64,000 nucleotides of DNA from Raphanus sativus (lineage: Eukaryota > Streptophyta > Magnoliopsida > Brassicales > Brassicaceae): contig NC_079519.1 of the NCBI RefSeq assembly GCF_000801105.2, forward strand, positions 1,548,668 through 1,612,667, given 5' to 3'. Position 1 is the stretch's first letter; every line of letters begins with the position of its first letter. The position numbers were made by a program, and so were the translations under genes. The notes under the pieces were generated by a model. That model had not been told where the DNA came from, did no database searches, and saw only the letters and a list, made by a program, of their open reading frames with translations. This document shows, piece by piece, positions 32,422 to 43,469 of the stretch.

Positions 32422-34316
32422 ATGGAGTGGAGGGGAATCCTCTGCTCTCTCTTCTTTATTCTTTCCGTGGGAGAGTCCTCAAGTAGATTCAGGATCATGT
32501 GGCTTCCTAACCTTGGTGGTGTTGATTTTGTTGCTGGAACATACTTCACTTGGCCAATCTTAAGCGCCAGTGTTTTCGTCGCTGTTGCCTTCCTCCTCTC
32601 CATGTATCTCATCTTTCAACACCTTGCTTCTTATAACCAGCCTGAGGTTTGTTAATTGTTTATCACATTTCTTTTAAAAACACTCAGACATTTCTTGTTT
32701 ACTTGTTCATAATAAATGATAAGTTTACTTGTTTACTGTTACAGGAACAGAAGTTTCTTATTGGACTTATTCTGATGGTCCCTGTATATGCCCTGGAATC
32801 GGTAGGATTGATAAGCTTACTATATATGTTAAATCCCATACTTGTAGTGTGCACTCTCCTTTAAGATTTACATTTGTTATTATTTTCTTGTAGTTTCTGT
32901 CTTTGGTGAATTCAGAAGCAGCTTTTAACTGCGAGGTGATTAGGGATTGTTATGAAGCCTTTGCCCTCTACTGCTTTGAGAGATATATGATAGCTTGCCT
33001 AGGTAATGATGCTTCATTTAATCAACATTCTTGATTCACTTCAAGACATCTTTGGGATCTCTGCTGACTTGTAATTCTTACTTTCATCTGCAGATGGAGA
33101 AGAAGGTACGATTGAATTCATGGAACAGCAGACAGTGATCACCCAGACCACTCCTCTTCTCGAAGGCACCTGTTCTTATAAAGTCGTGGAGCATCCTTTT
33201 CCAATGAACTGCTTCCTTAAAGACTGGAATCTTGGTCCTCAGTTCTATCATGCTGTCAAAATTGGCATTGTTCAATATGTATGTACTACTACTCTCACAA
33301 AAATCTTGTGTGGACTATATGATGTATCACTGACCTTCTGCTTCTTCAGATGATACTGAAAATGATCTGTGCTCTATTAGCAATGCTCCTTGAAGCCTTT
33401 GGAGTTTATGGAGAAGGGAAGTTCCAATGGAACTACGGGTATATCTTCTTATTACCTTCTTCCCTTCCCTTCTTTGTCTTTGATTCTAACGTGTTGTCTC
33501 ATTTGCAGGTATCCATATCTGGCTGTAGTCCTGAACTTCAGTCAAACATGGGCACTGTATTGCCTTGTACAGTTCTATAATGTCATCAAAGACAAGCTAG
33601 CACCCATCAAACCATTGGCCAAGTTCTTAACGTTCAAGTCTATTGTATTCCTCACCTGGTGGCAAGGCATCATCGTCGCGTTCCTCTTCTCCATGGGGCT
33701 TTTCAAAGGGTCGTTGGCTAAGGAGCTTAAAACGAGAATACAAGACTACATCATCTGCATTGAGATGGGTGTTGCTGCTGTGGTTCATCTCTACGTCTTC
33801 CCAGCGGCTCCGTACAAGCGTGGAGAGAGATGCGTCCGTAACGTGGCGGTGATGTCGGATTACGCCTCTATAGACACGCCTCCTGACCCGGAAGAGGTTA
33901 AAGACAGCGAGAGGACGACTAGGATACGGTACGGGAGACATGATGACGAGAGCGAGAAGCGGTTGAACTTCCCGCAGAGCGTGCGTGATGTGGTGATGGG
34001 GAGCGGGGAGATCATTGCCGATGACATGAGGTTCACGGTGTCTCACGTGGTGGAGCCGGTCGAGAGAGGGATAGCGAAGATAAACAGAACGTTCCATCAG
34101 ATATCTGAAAACGTGAAAAGGTTTGAGCAGCAGAAGAAGAAGAAGGGAAAGACGAAGGATGACTCGTATGTGATTCCACTGAATCCATGGACGAGAGAGG
34201 TTCGTGAGAATCTCCATGAAGGAGGGAGTGTGAGTGACAGCGGTTTAGGAAGCACAACAAAGCGGCATCACCACGAGTCTAGTATCTCGGGACTGTGGAC
34301 TAGAATGCGAAGGTGA
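32422..34316 (+). CDS. LAZ1H1: LAZ1 homolog, DUF300 / Ost-alpha (TMEM184) membrane protein, 6 exons
   Basis: Exons are 32422-32646, 32745-32801, 32894-33002, 33094-33278, 33350-33438 and 33509-34316, giving 490 residues. The ATG at 32422 (MEWRGILCSLFFILS) is chosen because it starts a hydrophobic segment and follows a spliced leader. Seven membrane spans are expected, for example YFTWPILSASVFVAVAFLLS, FLIGLILMVPVYALES and YLAVVLNFSQTWALYCLVQF. Family landmarks are EAFALYCFERYMIACLG and KFLTFKSIVFLTWWQG. The C-terminal ~140 residues are hydrophilic, with a Lys-rich segment (QQKKKKGK). DUF300 proteins in plants act at vacuolar/endomembranes; LAZ1 was found as a suppressor of acd11 cell death. 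The exact role of this homolog is inferred only from family. Positional counterpart At1g77220 (from memory). Confidence 0.92.
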
Positions 34317-35218
34317 ACACACACACACAGTTCTGAAGATGCATGCCTTGCTTTTTGAAAGTCTTCCATCTTCGTGATCACTTAACAAAGAAGCTTGTAG
34401 ATGTTATGAGATGATGCTAACTAGTAGCTAGTTTTCTCTCACTCTTTTATACAAAACTTTATCGAGATGTTGGAATCTGTATTCCGTTAATGACAGATTG
34501 CTTACACAAAAAAAAAAAATATTGTGAAAAAAGAATCTTATCCTAGTCTTTGTTGTGAACCAACATCCATGTTGTGTTTGTTCTCATTTCTCGAATCTAC
34601 TACCATTCAAAATGGATGTTATTATAACCAATGCCGAAGAAATTGTTACTGTAACTAGGTATTTTGTGGAAGAAATCATTAGACTGTAACTGGGTATTTA
34701 TATAGGAATTTGAAGTCTAAAAGGGAATTAAAAGTTAATAAATTAGTTGTTTATATATTATGCTATATATTTATATTAGATATTTTATTTTATTTTAGGT
34801 TTAATTTATTTTTGCTAAATATCGGCATGTTTAATTTATTTTGATGAATTATAAAAATTAGATAGACTGAAGATGAACTTTTGGAGTTACATTAATAGTA
34901 TTACTATAGTCAGTTTATGTTAATTTATATCTAGATTGATTTTAACCAGTTAAATCATATTTTCTAAAAATCGTTTCAGTTATGACCAATTTACCGATTA
35001 GACGGACAACTTACTGATTCTTAAAACATTGGTTATTTATAACCATTCCAAAGAGGTACAAGCTGCAAAATAACTAGTAAAGAAGAGAGAACATCTTCAG
35101 ACATCAGGACAGGAACAGCGTCAAACTAATGAACCAGACTTGTAATTTAGGTAGAGAGTAGAACTTGGTAACAGCATACAATGTAATAATAACACAACAA
35201 ATCAAACATTGTTCTTCA
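34317..35218. other. convergent 3' regions of the LAZ1 homolog and the acyl-activating enzyme
   Basis: It starts with an (AC)n run at 34317-34330 in the LAZ1-homolog 3' UTR, then unique AT-rich sequence. No gene is seen. In Arabidopsis another gene (At1g77230, from memory a TPR-like protein) would fall here; none is recognisable. Confidence 0.5.
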
Positions 35219-36859
35219 TCAAGGCATAGACTTAGCCATTTGTCTGAGAAGAAACTTCTGAATCTTTCCAGTAGAAGTCTTAGGAAGCTCCTCCTGAAAA
35301 ACCACATTCCTTGGAACCATATACTTTGGCAGCTTCCTCTTGCAGAACTCTCTTATCTCTTTCTCAGACACAATTACCCCGTCACGAGACTTCAAGCTCA
35401 CGAACGCGCACGGTGTCTCTCCCCACATCTTGTCTGGCTTAGCCACCACAGCCGCTTCCTTAACCACAGGGTTCGTGTACAGAACCGTCTCAACTTCAGT
35501 GCTGCTGATGTTCTCCCCTCCGCATATGATCACGTCCTTTGATCTATCCTTGACTTCCAAGTAACCGTCCGGGTGCATCACACCCATGTCTCCCGTGTAG
35601 AACCACCCGTCTTCTCTCATACTCGCCGCGGTACCTTCAGGGTCTTTGTAGTAACCCAGCATGACCGAACCACCTCTGAAGACGATCTCTCCCACGGTTA
35701 CTCCATCGTGCTTCACGCTTTTACCCGTTAGCGTGTCTCTCACGTCAACATCCGCAAACACAGCTGTTCTAATCCCTTGCCTTGATTTCAGTTTTGATCT
35801 CTCACTTGCCTCCAAACCATCCCACTCAGGCTTCCACGCGCACGAGACATTCAGACAGCCAGTTTCTGTCAGCCCGTAACCGTGACCAACATCAAAACCT
35901 AGACTCTCTGCGCTGGAGATAACCGTCTCCGGCGGAGGAGATCCAGCTGTCATAACCCTAACAGGCTGTTTAAGCTGTCTCCGAGCTGGATAATTAGTTA
36001 ACATGTTGAGAACCATCGGCGCAGCGCACATGTGTGTCACGTGATGCTCGTCTATCAACTCGTAGATAGTCTTTGCGTCAACTCTTCTAAGGCATATGTT
36101 TGTAGCCCCAACAGCGGCTGTGCCCCATGTGTAGCTCCAGCCGTTAGCGTGAAACATCGGTAACGTCCAGAGGTAAACCGGCCGGTTAGGCATAGACCAG
36201 TCGAGCAGAGAGTTAACCGTGCTCATGAAAACGGCACGATGGCTGAGCACCACACCTTTAGGAGACGACGTCGTTCCGGAGGTGTAGTTAAGCACCATTG
36301 GGTTCCACTCGCTGCTAGGACGCACCCACTTGAACTTCGCGTCTCCTCTCTCCATGACACCTTCGTACGTGTCTAGAAACTCCACGTCAGAAGACAGCGA
36401 CGTCATGTTGTTGACGTCATCTTGGAGTAGGACGAGGCGTGGCTTCTCGTTCTTGGACAAGAACGAGACAGCTTCAAGAACCAAAGAACTCGAGTGGTGG
36501 TCGACGAAAACGAGCTTGGTTTCGCTGTGACGCAGAAGGACTGAGAGGGCGTTAGCGTCTAAGCGAGGGTTGATGTTGTTGAGGATGGCCCCGGACATTG
36601 GAACCGCGAACTGAAGCTCGTAGACGGAAGGAACGTTGGGACCAATAACGGATACGACTTGGCCACGGTTGATCCCGAGGGAAGAGGAAGATAGAGTCGA
36701 AGCTATGCGGAGACAACGAGAGTGAGTCTCGGACCAAGTATGGACGGTGGTTGCGTGGAGGAGGGAAGGAGAGTCGCCGTAGACGGAGGCGGCTCGTTCT
36801 AGGAAGCCGAGAACAGTGAGAGGTGATGAGTTTGAAGGGTGTGGGAGTAAAAGTTCCAT
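35219..36859 (-). CDS. acyl-activating enzyme (AMP-binding ligase, BZO1/AAE clade)
   Basis: Intron-less frame of 546 residues. Adenylate-forming motifs are present: the phosphate-binding loop LNYTSGTTSSPKGVV (about residues 187-201), HGYGLTETG, YTGDMGVMHPDGYLEVKDRSKD, and the catalytic-lysine region ELPKTSTGKIQKF near the C-terminus. The enzymes activate a carboxylic acid to its acyl-AMP and then its CoA thioester. The substrate here cannot be read from sequence. The protein ends in KSMP, so it lacks the usual SKL/SRL peroxisomal signal of some relatives and is probably cytosolic. A TATA-like CTTATATATA at 36941-36950 lies about 85 bp upstream. The positional counterpart would be At1g77240 (from memory). 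Confidence 0.93.
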   Translation of the reverse strand: MELLLPHPSNSSPLTVLGFLERAASVYGDSPSLLHATTVHTWSETHSRCLRIASTLSSSSLGINRGQVVSVIGPNVPSVYELQFAVPMSGAILNNINPRLDANALSVLLRHSETKLVFVDHHSSSLVLEAVSFLSKNEKPRLVLLQDDVNNMTSLSSDVEFLDTYEGVMERGDAKFKWVRPSSEWNPMVLNYTSGTTSSPKGVVLSHRAVFMSTVNSLLDWSMPNRPVYLWTLPMFHANGWSYTWGTAAVGATNICLRRVDAKTIYELIDEHHVTHMCAAPMVLNMLTNYPARRQLKQPVRVMTAGSPPPETVISSAESLGFDVGHGYGLTETGCLNVSCAWKPEWDGLEASERSKLKSRQGIRTAVFADVDVRDTLTGKSVKHDGVTVGEIVFRGGSVMLGYYKDPEGTAASMREDGWFYTGDMGVMHPDGYLEVKDRSKDVIICGGENISSTEVETVLYTNPVVKEAAVVAKPDKMWGETPCAFVSLKSRDGVIVSEKEIREFCKRKLPKYMVPRNVVFQEELPKTSTGKIQKFLLRQMAKSMP

Positions 36860-36940
36860 AGTTGATAATGTCTTATTGTCTTAGATCGTTTCACTATAAT
36901 GTGTTTTTAAGTTATCACTTTTGATACTGCATTAGTGGAA

Positions 36941-36950
36941 TATATATAAG
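36941..36950 (-). promoter_or_regulatory. TATA box of the acyl-activating enzyme gene
   Basis: Minus-strand CTTATATATA, about 82-91 bp upstream of the ATG at 36859. Position and sequence fit a core promoter. Confidence 0.5.
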
Positions 36951-37208
36951 TATTTTCTTCGTATGTGTGTAGGTGAAACAGTAATCATTATCTTGCAATA
37001 TTATATTTCTAGGTTAAGCTAATACTAGAATTACAAGTAGTATTTGGGATAATCATATCAAACTTTTGAAGAATCACAAAGTATGGTTTGTTTCAAGTAT
37101 ATAGATTATCAGAAAATCAAACAAAGAATTAATATCTTTTCTTTGGAACAAACGTGTAAACGTAATATGGTAATAAGAAGCAAAATGAATTTAAGCAAGA
37201 TAAAAGAG

Positions 37209-37262
37209 TACTAATCTGGCATTAGCTTTTTTTTTTTGACAACTACTAATCTGGTATTAGCT
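37209..37262 (-). mobile_element. tail-only retroposon insertion, 19-bp TSD
   Basis: TACTAATCTGGCATTAGCT at 37209-37227 recurs at 37244-37262 with one C/T difference. The 16-nt insert is ten T followed by GACAAC. On the minus strand it reads GTTGTC plus poly(A), like the ends at 38542 and 53315. Confidence 0.66.
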
Positions 37263-37582
37263 ATTATTATAAGAGATTGTATAGTTTGCATAAAAAGAAA
37301 GATAATATAACAAGACGTAATTGCATATATCTACCGACAAAGATGTGAATTTCCTCAGCGACCCAGTTAATGCTCAAAGGTTGTTGGAGAGTGGAAGTTT
37401 GGAAACGCAACCTATTTATGTAAATTGAATTTATCCTAGATGCAACGAATTGCGAACATGCTTTATTGATGTATTTTTAAGATTGTTAATTAATACAAAA
37501 CGACATAGTCGATGTTTTGTGTAGTAACTAGTAACTTTAAGGGAACGTGAATACATTTACATGCATAATGCATGCGTGGAAT

Positions 37583-37843
37583 TAATTGAGAATGCATATT
37601 TACCACATACTTAGCCTGTATCTTTAGTCATTTTAGGTTACTAAACCTTTTAAAATGAAGGAAGCACGAAAATAATCTGCAAGTGTATGTTAGTAACCTA
37701 TAACATACACTTGCAGATTATTTTTCGTGCTTTCTTCATTTTAAAAGGTTTAGTAACCTAAAATGACACAAGAGACAGGCTAAGTATGCATTCTTAATTC
37801 GATCGATACGTGTAACATTACACGTATCGATCGAATTAAGAAT
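37583..37843. repeat. pair of adjacent palindromes (83-bp and 26-bp arms)
   Basis: The first palindrome has arms at 37610-37692 and 37701-37784 around an 8-nt loop (GTAACCTA). The arms start CTTAGCCTGT and differ at only a few positions plus one indel. The second has perfect 26-bp arms (37790-37815, 37818-37843; ATTCTTAATTCGATCG...) around CA. Homology of the first extends outward to 37583-37596 on the left, with an 11-nt gap. A transcript would fold into a long near-perfect hairpin. No protein is encoded. Confidence 0.85.
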
Positions 37844-38541
37844 CAAGATCGTGACTTAGAATCGTTTATTCAGGTGGATAAACCCTAAAAGGGTTAATTG
37901 AAGGAAAGTGGTATAACAAAAATGAAATGTCTCGAATTTTCCTAATATTGAAATTGCAATAAAATGATTTCTACGTACATTTCTTTGAATGAAACCTAAT
38001 TCCTGTCTACATATTTTCTAACCGGTATGTGTCATTGCAGGAAAAAAAATTGTCCTTTTTTCAATAATATTATGGTCCTCCTTGTCCTTGAAATTGGAGT
38101 CAGTTATAAATGAGCAAAGATTGCATAGGACGCATGTTTCAAGCTTATCACACCTTATTCCTACATTCATGTACTACAACATTATATATATACTATGCAT
38201 TTCAATAGTTAATTATCCGATTTTTCACCTTTCAGCACACAATCATTCCTTGAGTTGAATCATTTAGAAGACTGATTCTGATACTAGGGCATGCCAATAA
38301 GACTACCTTTTGATGCACACCACTTTTCAACTTAAAAGGAACTTATTGTACAATTATAGATTAAGTTCAACACAAAAATAGACCTAAATATCTTTGGCAA
38401 CAACGCCAGTACGCAATGTAAGAACAGTGAACACAAATAGGACATGGTGTTAAACTGGTAACAAGTCCTAAAAGACGTTCATCTCTCTAGTGTTATACTT
38501 CAACACTATGCCCCTCCTCTTTTTGGTGACTTGAGTCTATT

Positions 38542-38594
38542 CCATTGCCAGTAGTACTTTTTCTTTTTTTTGAACAACCCATTGCCAGTAGTAC
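38542..38594 (-). mobile_element. tail-only retroposon insertion, 16-bp perfect TSD
   Basis: CCATTGCCAGTAGTAC at 38542-38557 recurs exactly at 38579-38594. The 21-nt insert is a T-rich run (one C) followed by GAACAAC. The minus-strand reading is GTTGTTC plus A-rich tail. Confidence 0.66.
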
Positions 38595-39209
38595 AAAAAC
38601 ATCATAGGGTAGCTTTGTTCCTTTACCCTCTTGTGTTATTGTATATGCCTTTTCCAACAACGATTGTGTGGTATGCATGTGATATGTTTACCGTCTTTAA
38701 TTCCAAAATGAAATATTTTTCAGTAGAATAAGGAGAGGCCATATTTAGTTTCTAGGAATTGTATTTTTTTTTGACATATGACGTCTATTTTATTTCCCAA
38801 ATAAAAAGTGGTCTAGACCATAATAAAACAACCAACAAAACATAAATCTTAATAAAAAGTACGTGGAGTCTTGGCTAACGAATCGTCTGTCCGGTTGTGC
38901 GCTCGTGGACAATAGAGCACTCGTGGACATTAGAAATCTTGAAAATACTGAAATTTTCCTTGTAGAAAAACTAACACATTCAGTTCTGTTGAAAAGGTAG
39001 GCCAAATAAATGCATCTAATTATGTGTGCAGAGCAGTGATAAGCGTCTCCTTCGATTGTTCAAGCCTAAAAGTTATTTCTTTCCTCATTGATCTCCCCAA
39101 ACCCATCTCCACGATCTATCCACTAAACAGATCCAAGAAGAAATGTACTGTACTATTTACTCAATGCCACACCTAACACATATTAATATACATATATAAA
39201 CATTTCCGG

Positions 39210-39426
39210 TCATTATAATTCAGAGTACTATTATCTTCTTTTTTTTAATAACCGGTGTATCCTGAAATCCATTAAGTATATCCAGACTATCGGCGAGTGT
39301 CAGTATCATTATTGATCGGAGTACAACTCAGTCATCGGACACTGAAAGAGTCCATTTTACCCCTAGTGGCCAACAAAACTTTGAACCCGTCCATATTGGG
39401 TCATTATAGTACAGAATACTATTATC
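39210..39426 (-). mobile_element. SINE-like retroposon with 26-bp TSD
   Basis: A 26-bp direct repeat (39210-39235 and 39401-39426, three mismatches) flanks 165 bp at 39236-39400. On the minus strand the insert starts CCCAATATGGACGGGTTC, with a B-box-like GGGTTCAAAG near its 5' end, and finishes with an A-rich tail AAAAAAAAGAA. Size, tail, TSD and tRNA-like box suggest a 5'-truncated SINE. The family is not recognised. Confidence 0.6.
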
Positions 39427-39770
39427 AAGTTGAAGACTGAGCATGTTACAATTTTAGTTGTACTTGATCTTAATTGTCCCCAAGAGTTTAATACTCTGAA
39501 ATTTATGTTATTAACGAGATGTTGTTTGGATTAAAATTTATAAAACTAGCAAAATATCTTCGGTCAAGAACTAGTACACTACAGACTGCAAAATCACCAT
39601 CACAATAGACATTTGACTAAAGAAATTAATCCTAAAATGTGGTCTTTAGAAACCCCCGTCTTGCTTTGAAACGTTAGGGAAGATGAACAAAAGAAAAATT
39701 GTTTTTTAGAGACAAGAAATGTATAGAGTCTGCCTGTTTTTTTTTCTGAACCAATCCTTCGTTTAATGGA

Positions 39771-42032
39771 TTATGAAGTCATCTGTTCTTGATCTTTCAA
39801 TGTGTCAGCTGCGTTTAGTAGCATATCCATTCCTCCTACGCTATTATCCAACCCTCCATTGCCTTTACTTCCCGTTTTGCTCTCGCTCATCTTCCCTTTT
39901 TGCTTCTGCAAAGCCCCCACCTTCTTATCAACCACATTTCGAATTTTGCGCACTTTCTGGATAGCAACTTTGCAAGTAGTGCAAAACCATTCTCCTTCCG
40001 GAACCGATGCACATGGAGGTTTCATGCAATAAATGTGGTAAGCATCATCACACCCGTCGCACAAGACAATCTTATCATCATCCTTGTCGGTTAAGCAGTT
40101 TCTGCATAGGCACGAGGAGCAGTACCAACGAACATTGTGTATCTTTATCTGCTTTGAAGTCAGACACCAGATGTGGTAATACTTGTGTGGGCAGAAAGGG
40201 TGATCACATGTGATGAACCTGTCATCGCCGCCGCCTTTCTCCACTTTTGTTCCACAGGTCCTACAGAGTTCTTCAGAATCTATCTTCTCCTCACCTCCTT
40301 GATTCATGTTGCAGCTTCTTGCATTCTCTTCTGTACTCGTTCCATCAACACATCCGTTATCTGTCTTTATCATCAGCTTTTTGTTTTTCTTTTTCTCGCA
40401 CACTACGCAGTTCTCGTGAGGCCATCCTAATCCATCAGATGTGCAGTTTAGGCAATACCAACTGTCTGAAGACATCTCTTTCTCACCGGGACGCGCGCAT
40501 GAGACATGGTACATATCTTCACAGTGGTCACATGCTAAACATTCGCTTACCACTGCCTTCTCTCCACATAGCTTGCAAACGTCATCAACACTGTCGTTTC
40601 TGGTGATATCTACATTCAAGTGAGGCTTAGATTCCAAAGTGTTGAACTGCTTCAACTTCCAGATTTTGAGAAAGAAAGAAAAAAGAGACATTAGGGGATT
40701 TCTAAAATAGAGTAATTGAAGATCATTTAATCAATGAGCCTCACCTGTTCGGTACAGGAGGTCTTAGAAAGCTCTAAGAGACTACCAGCAAGAACAGCCA
40801 TATCTTTACCAACATCCTGTATTTTTTTCCATACCTGTAATCAGTAGTTAGGTTTAGTACTAATCTAATGTATAGTATCTTCAGGAAAAACACATTACTT
40901 CAAGTTGAGAGTTTGAGATCATCACACTCTGTGAGATGCATAGTTAATTAGTTATCTTCAGACTAAGCAAGAGGTTTCCAATAATTTTACCTCTTGGAGA
41001 TCGGTTGAGAAGAGGACAGGTGAACCTTCATAAGCACCCTCTTGCATCCTGGTGTCAATCAGAGTTCTGCACGAAAGGTCTTCAACCTTGACCCCTTGAA
41101 GGTTCTCGGAAAGCAACTTACTGAGGGAAGCAAACTCCTTCGAAGCTAAAACTTGAGCCAGAACATTCTGGCAACCGGCTGTCACGGTCTCATACTTGGG
41201 TGGTTCGGTGGCTGGTTCATCTGGATTTGAAAGATCAGGGAGTCCACCATTAAGAAGAGCTCCTCCGCTGAGACTTCGATCATTTAATTCACAAGCGACA
41301 GACTCCTGTGCAAAAAGAAAACTTAATGAATACAATAAATCCAAAACAAGAAACAAGCTAGCATGTCAGCCACAGGAGTTTCATCACACAAAATATTATA
41401 ATGAGACCAGTTTCAGGATTGATTGCACAATGCTGCAGCAAACACTTCTGAGATTCCCAAGAAGCACAACATCAGTGTCTATCATATATCTATAGCATTT
41501 CCTGAATCTAGAAACCACACACAAGACACCCATGTCTTCTGGAAAAGAAAAAAAGAACAAAGAAGCAGTTACATAACCGAAAAATGGTTACTTGAATGAA
41601 TAGCCATAAAAAAAGGAATGGCCCATAAATTCTAGCTCCATAAACGGACAAGCTGCATAAATGAAGCCAACATTAAGTATTGAAGCATCTACTAATCATC
41701 ATCCCTAGATTGACATAAACCCTAATATGCAATACAATCAAAATTTACATAACACAAACGTTGTAGCAACTAACATATACTACAAATCAATCACAATCAT
41801 CATCATCAATCATCATAATAGGAAAAAGTACCCGGCTTCTTCCTGAGAGACCATCCGTAGAAATCACCTCATCCACCCCAGAAACCGAGCTCTCAAGCCT
41901 TCTCCGCTTGTTGTTATCTCTACAACTTGCATTAGCCATACCACCCCCTCTTACACCGCAACGATTCAGAGTACCATTAGGCTGATTACTCTCTATACCA
42001 TCACCATTGCTCGTCACCTCATCCAGAATCAT
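39771..42032 (-). CDS. PHD-finger protein (At1g77250-like), 4 coding exons
   Basis: Exons are 42032-41832, 41305-40991, 40834-40745 and about 40655-39771 (the last acceptor could also be at 40646), giving about 496 residues. The N-terminus contains a basic NNKRRRLE stretch suited to nuclear import. The C-terminal half has Cys/His-rich zinc fingers: [20 protein letters not shown] ... MYHVSC ... WYCLNC, then LCRTCGTKV ... YYHIWC and CLCRNCLTD ... [19 protein letters not shown] ... WFCTTC, i.e. two clear PHD fingers and an intermediate finger-like block. PHD fingers commonly read histone H3 tails, so a chromatin role is likely, but the ligand is not known. Its leader carries an intron (about 42089-42289) and a CT/GA tract. 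Confidence 0.88.
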
Positions 42033-42088
42033 CTTAAAAACGCAAAGTTCAGATCCCTCTCACACTCTGGATGATCTAGGGTTTCATC

Positions 42089-42460
42089 CTACATCAGAGA
42101 AAACATGATTTTACAATCCTTTACACAATCAAAGAAGAAAAGTCTACATTTTTATCATTTGGGTCATCAATTCCATCAGATTCCTTCAATTTCCCAAACA
42201 CTATGAACGCAACAAAGATAAAGTGCCAAAAAATTCAAAATCCTGGCGAAAAAGCGAGACAAGACAAAAAGGAGTGAAAGAGCGTATACCGAATTGGTGA
42301 AGAAGACGACGAATGGAGAAAACCCTAGAAAGTTGCGAAAGGTTCGATTTTTTTTTTTTTCAATCGCTTCGCCGGAGAATCGCTGGTGGCTCTGCGGAAG
42401 AAAAAGACAAAATCGTTTCTCTCCACACGGCGTCTCTCTCTCTCTCTCTCTTATCTTCGA
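42089..42460 (-). promoter_or_regulatory. leader of the PHD gene: 5' UTR intron and GA tract
   Basis: Minus-strand donor CCAATTCG|GTATAC (at 42289) and acceptor TGATGTAG|GATG (at 42089) bound a ~200-bp leader intron. A GA microsatellite ((CT)n on plus, about 42431-42450) lies upstream, a frequent feature of plant leaders/core promoters. Confidence 0.5.
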
Positions 42461-43469
42461 ACCATTTTTAAAACTTGGGACGCGTCTCCTCTCCTCTTTT
42501 CTCTAAACCGGTGTGACCTTGGATCTCATCACACCGGTTGAAACCGGTATTCTTTGACGTGAAAACTGACACGTGGAGGTAGATTGAAACGTGGTTAACG
42601 TCGTCCGTCCAACAGTTGCAACCGATCGAGATGTGCTCAAGTTAAAAAAGTGTATTTGATTATAGAGATCTATAATTTTCTTTTAAGAGAAATTGTGTCC
42701 TTTTTCTGCCTAGAAGAAGAAAGATCCAATAAAAATATACAAGTACTAGTTGTATAATATATCAATTTGATGGTAATTCAGAACCGTCGACTATAGAAAA
42801 AGATAAGATCAGCCGCAAAAAAATTGCGATCACAATTTTTCAAAATCGGTCAAAAGTTTTGGTCATTGGTCAAGTCAATATTCCTAATCAGGTTTTCATG
42901 GTTTTAAAATTATGATAGTTTTAGGATTGAGTAGAATATTTATTTCTATCTAGAGTCTATTATATAAAAGCTTACTATTGTATTATTTTATTTTATTCAT
43001 TCAGCCATTTTAGTAAAATTCTATTTTTAAATTTGTTGATTTTTTTTGTCTTTCGGAATATCGTAATGCTAAAAAAGGATTTCTCGAAAGCAAACTGTCT
43101 AGGAATATCGTGACCTGTTCAATCATAGATATTTCTACACAAAGATTGTTCCATCCGAAAATCAGTTTCTCAAGTTCGATCATTCATCTTCGAATCCATC
43201 ATCCATTCCACCTTCCTTTAGTCGTTTTCTCGATCAAAACCAATATTTCACCAACTTTCGAGTTTCATTTTTGGAAAAGTTTTCTATTACTTTATAGATC
43301 TGTTATTGTCAAAAAATCTCAACCGTTGGATTTTTAAAATTATCAATCTAAAGTTTTAAACCTTCTTTATGGAGTGCTTATTTCGTTAAATTTATTAATC
43401 CAACATTTTCAAAATTATACTCATGATGAAACAACATTCTGTTTTCAATTTAAATTCAGATCAATTCTT
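42461..43469. other. intergenic DNA upstream of the PHD gene
   Basis: AT-rich sequence with no supported gene and no clear repeat structure. The plus frame at 43110-43337 has no domain and no splice partners. Confidence 0.5.

Larger units (their letters stand above)
36951..39770. other. intergenic DNA rich in small insertions and palindromes
   Basis: No gene is supported. It holds two tail-only insertions (37209, 38542), a palindrome pair (37583-37843) and a SINE-like insertion (39210), listed separately. The minus frames at 38493-38678 and 38790-39005 have no coding signature. The 3' UTR of the PHD gene is expected just below 39771. Confidence 0.5.

Noticed and set aside
38755..38790. Another tail-only insertion (TTTTTTTTTTGACATATGACG)
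   Set aside because: The T run and GAC end resemble the series, but no direct repeat of useful length flanks it.
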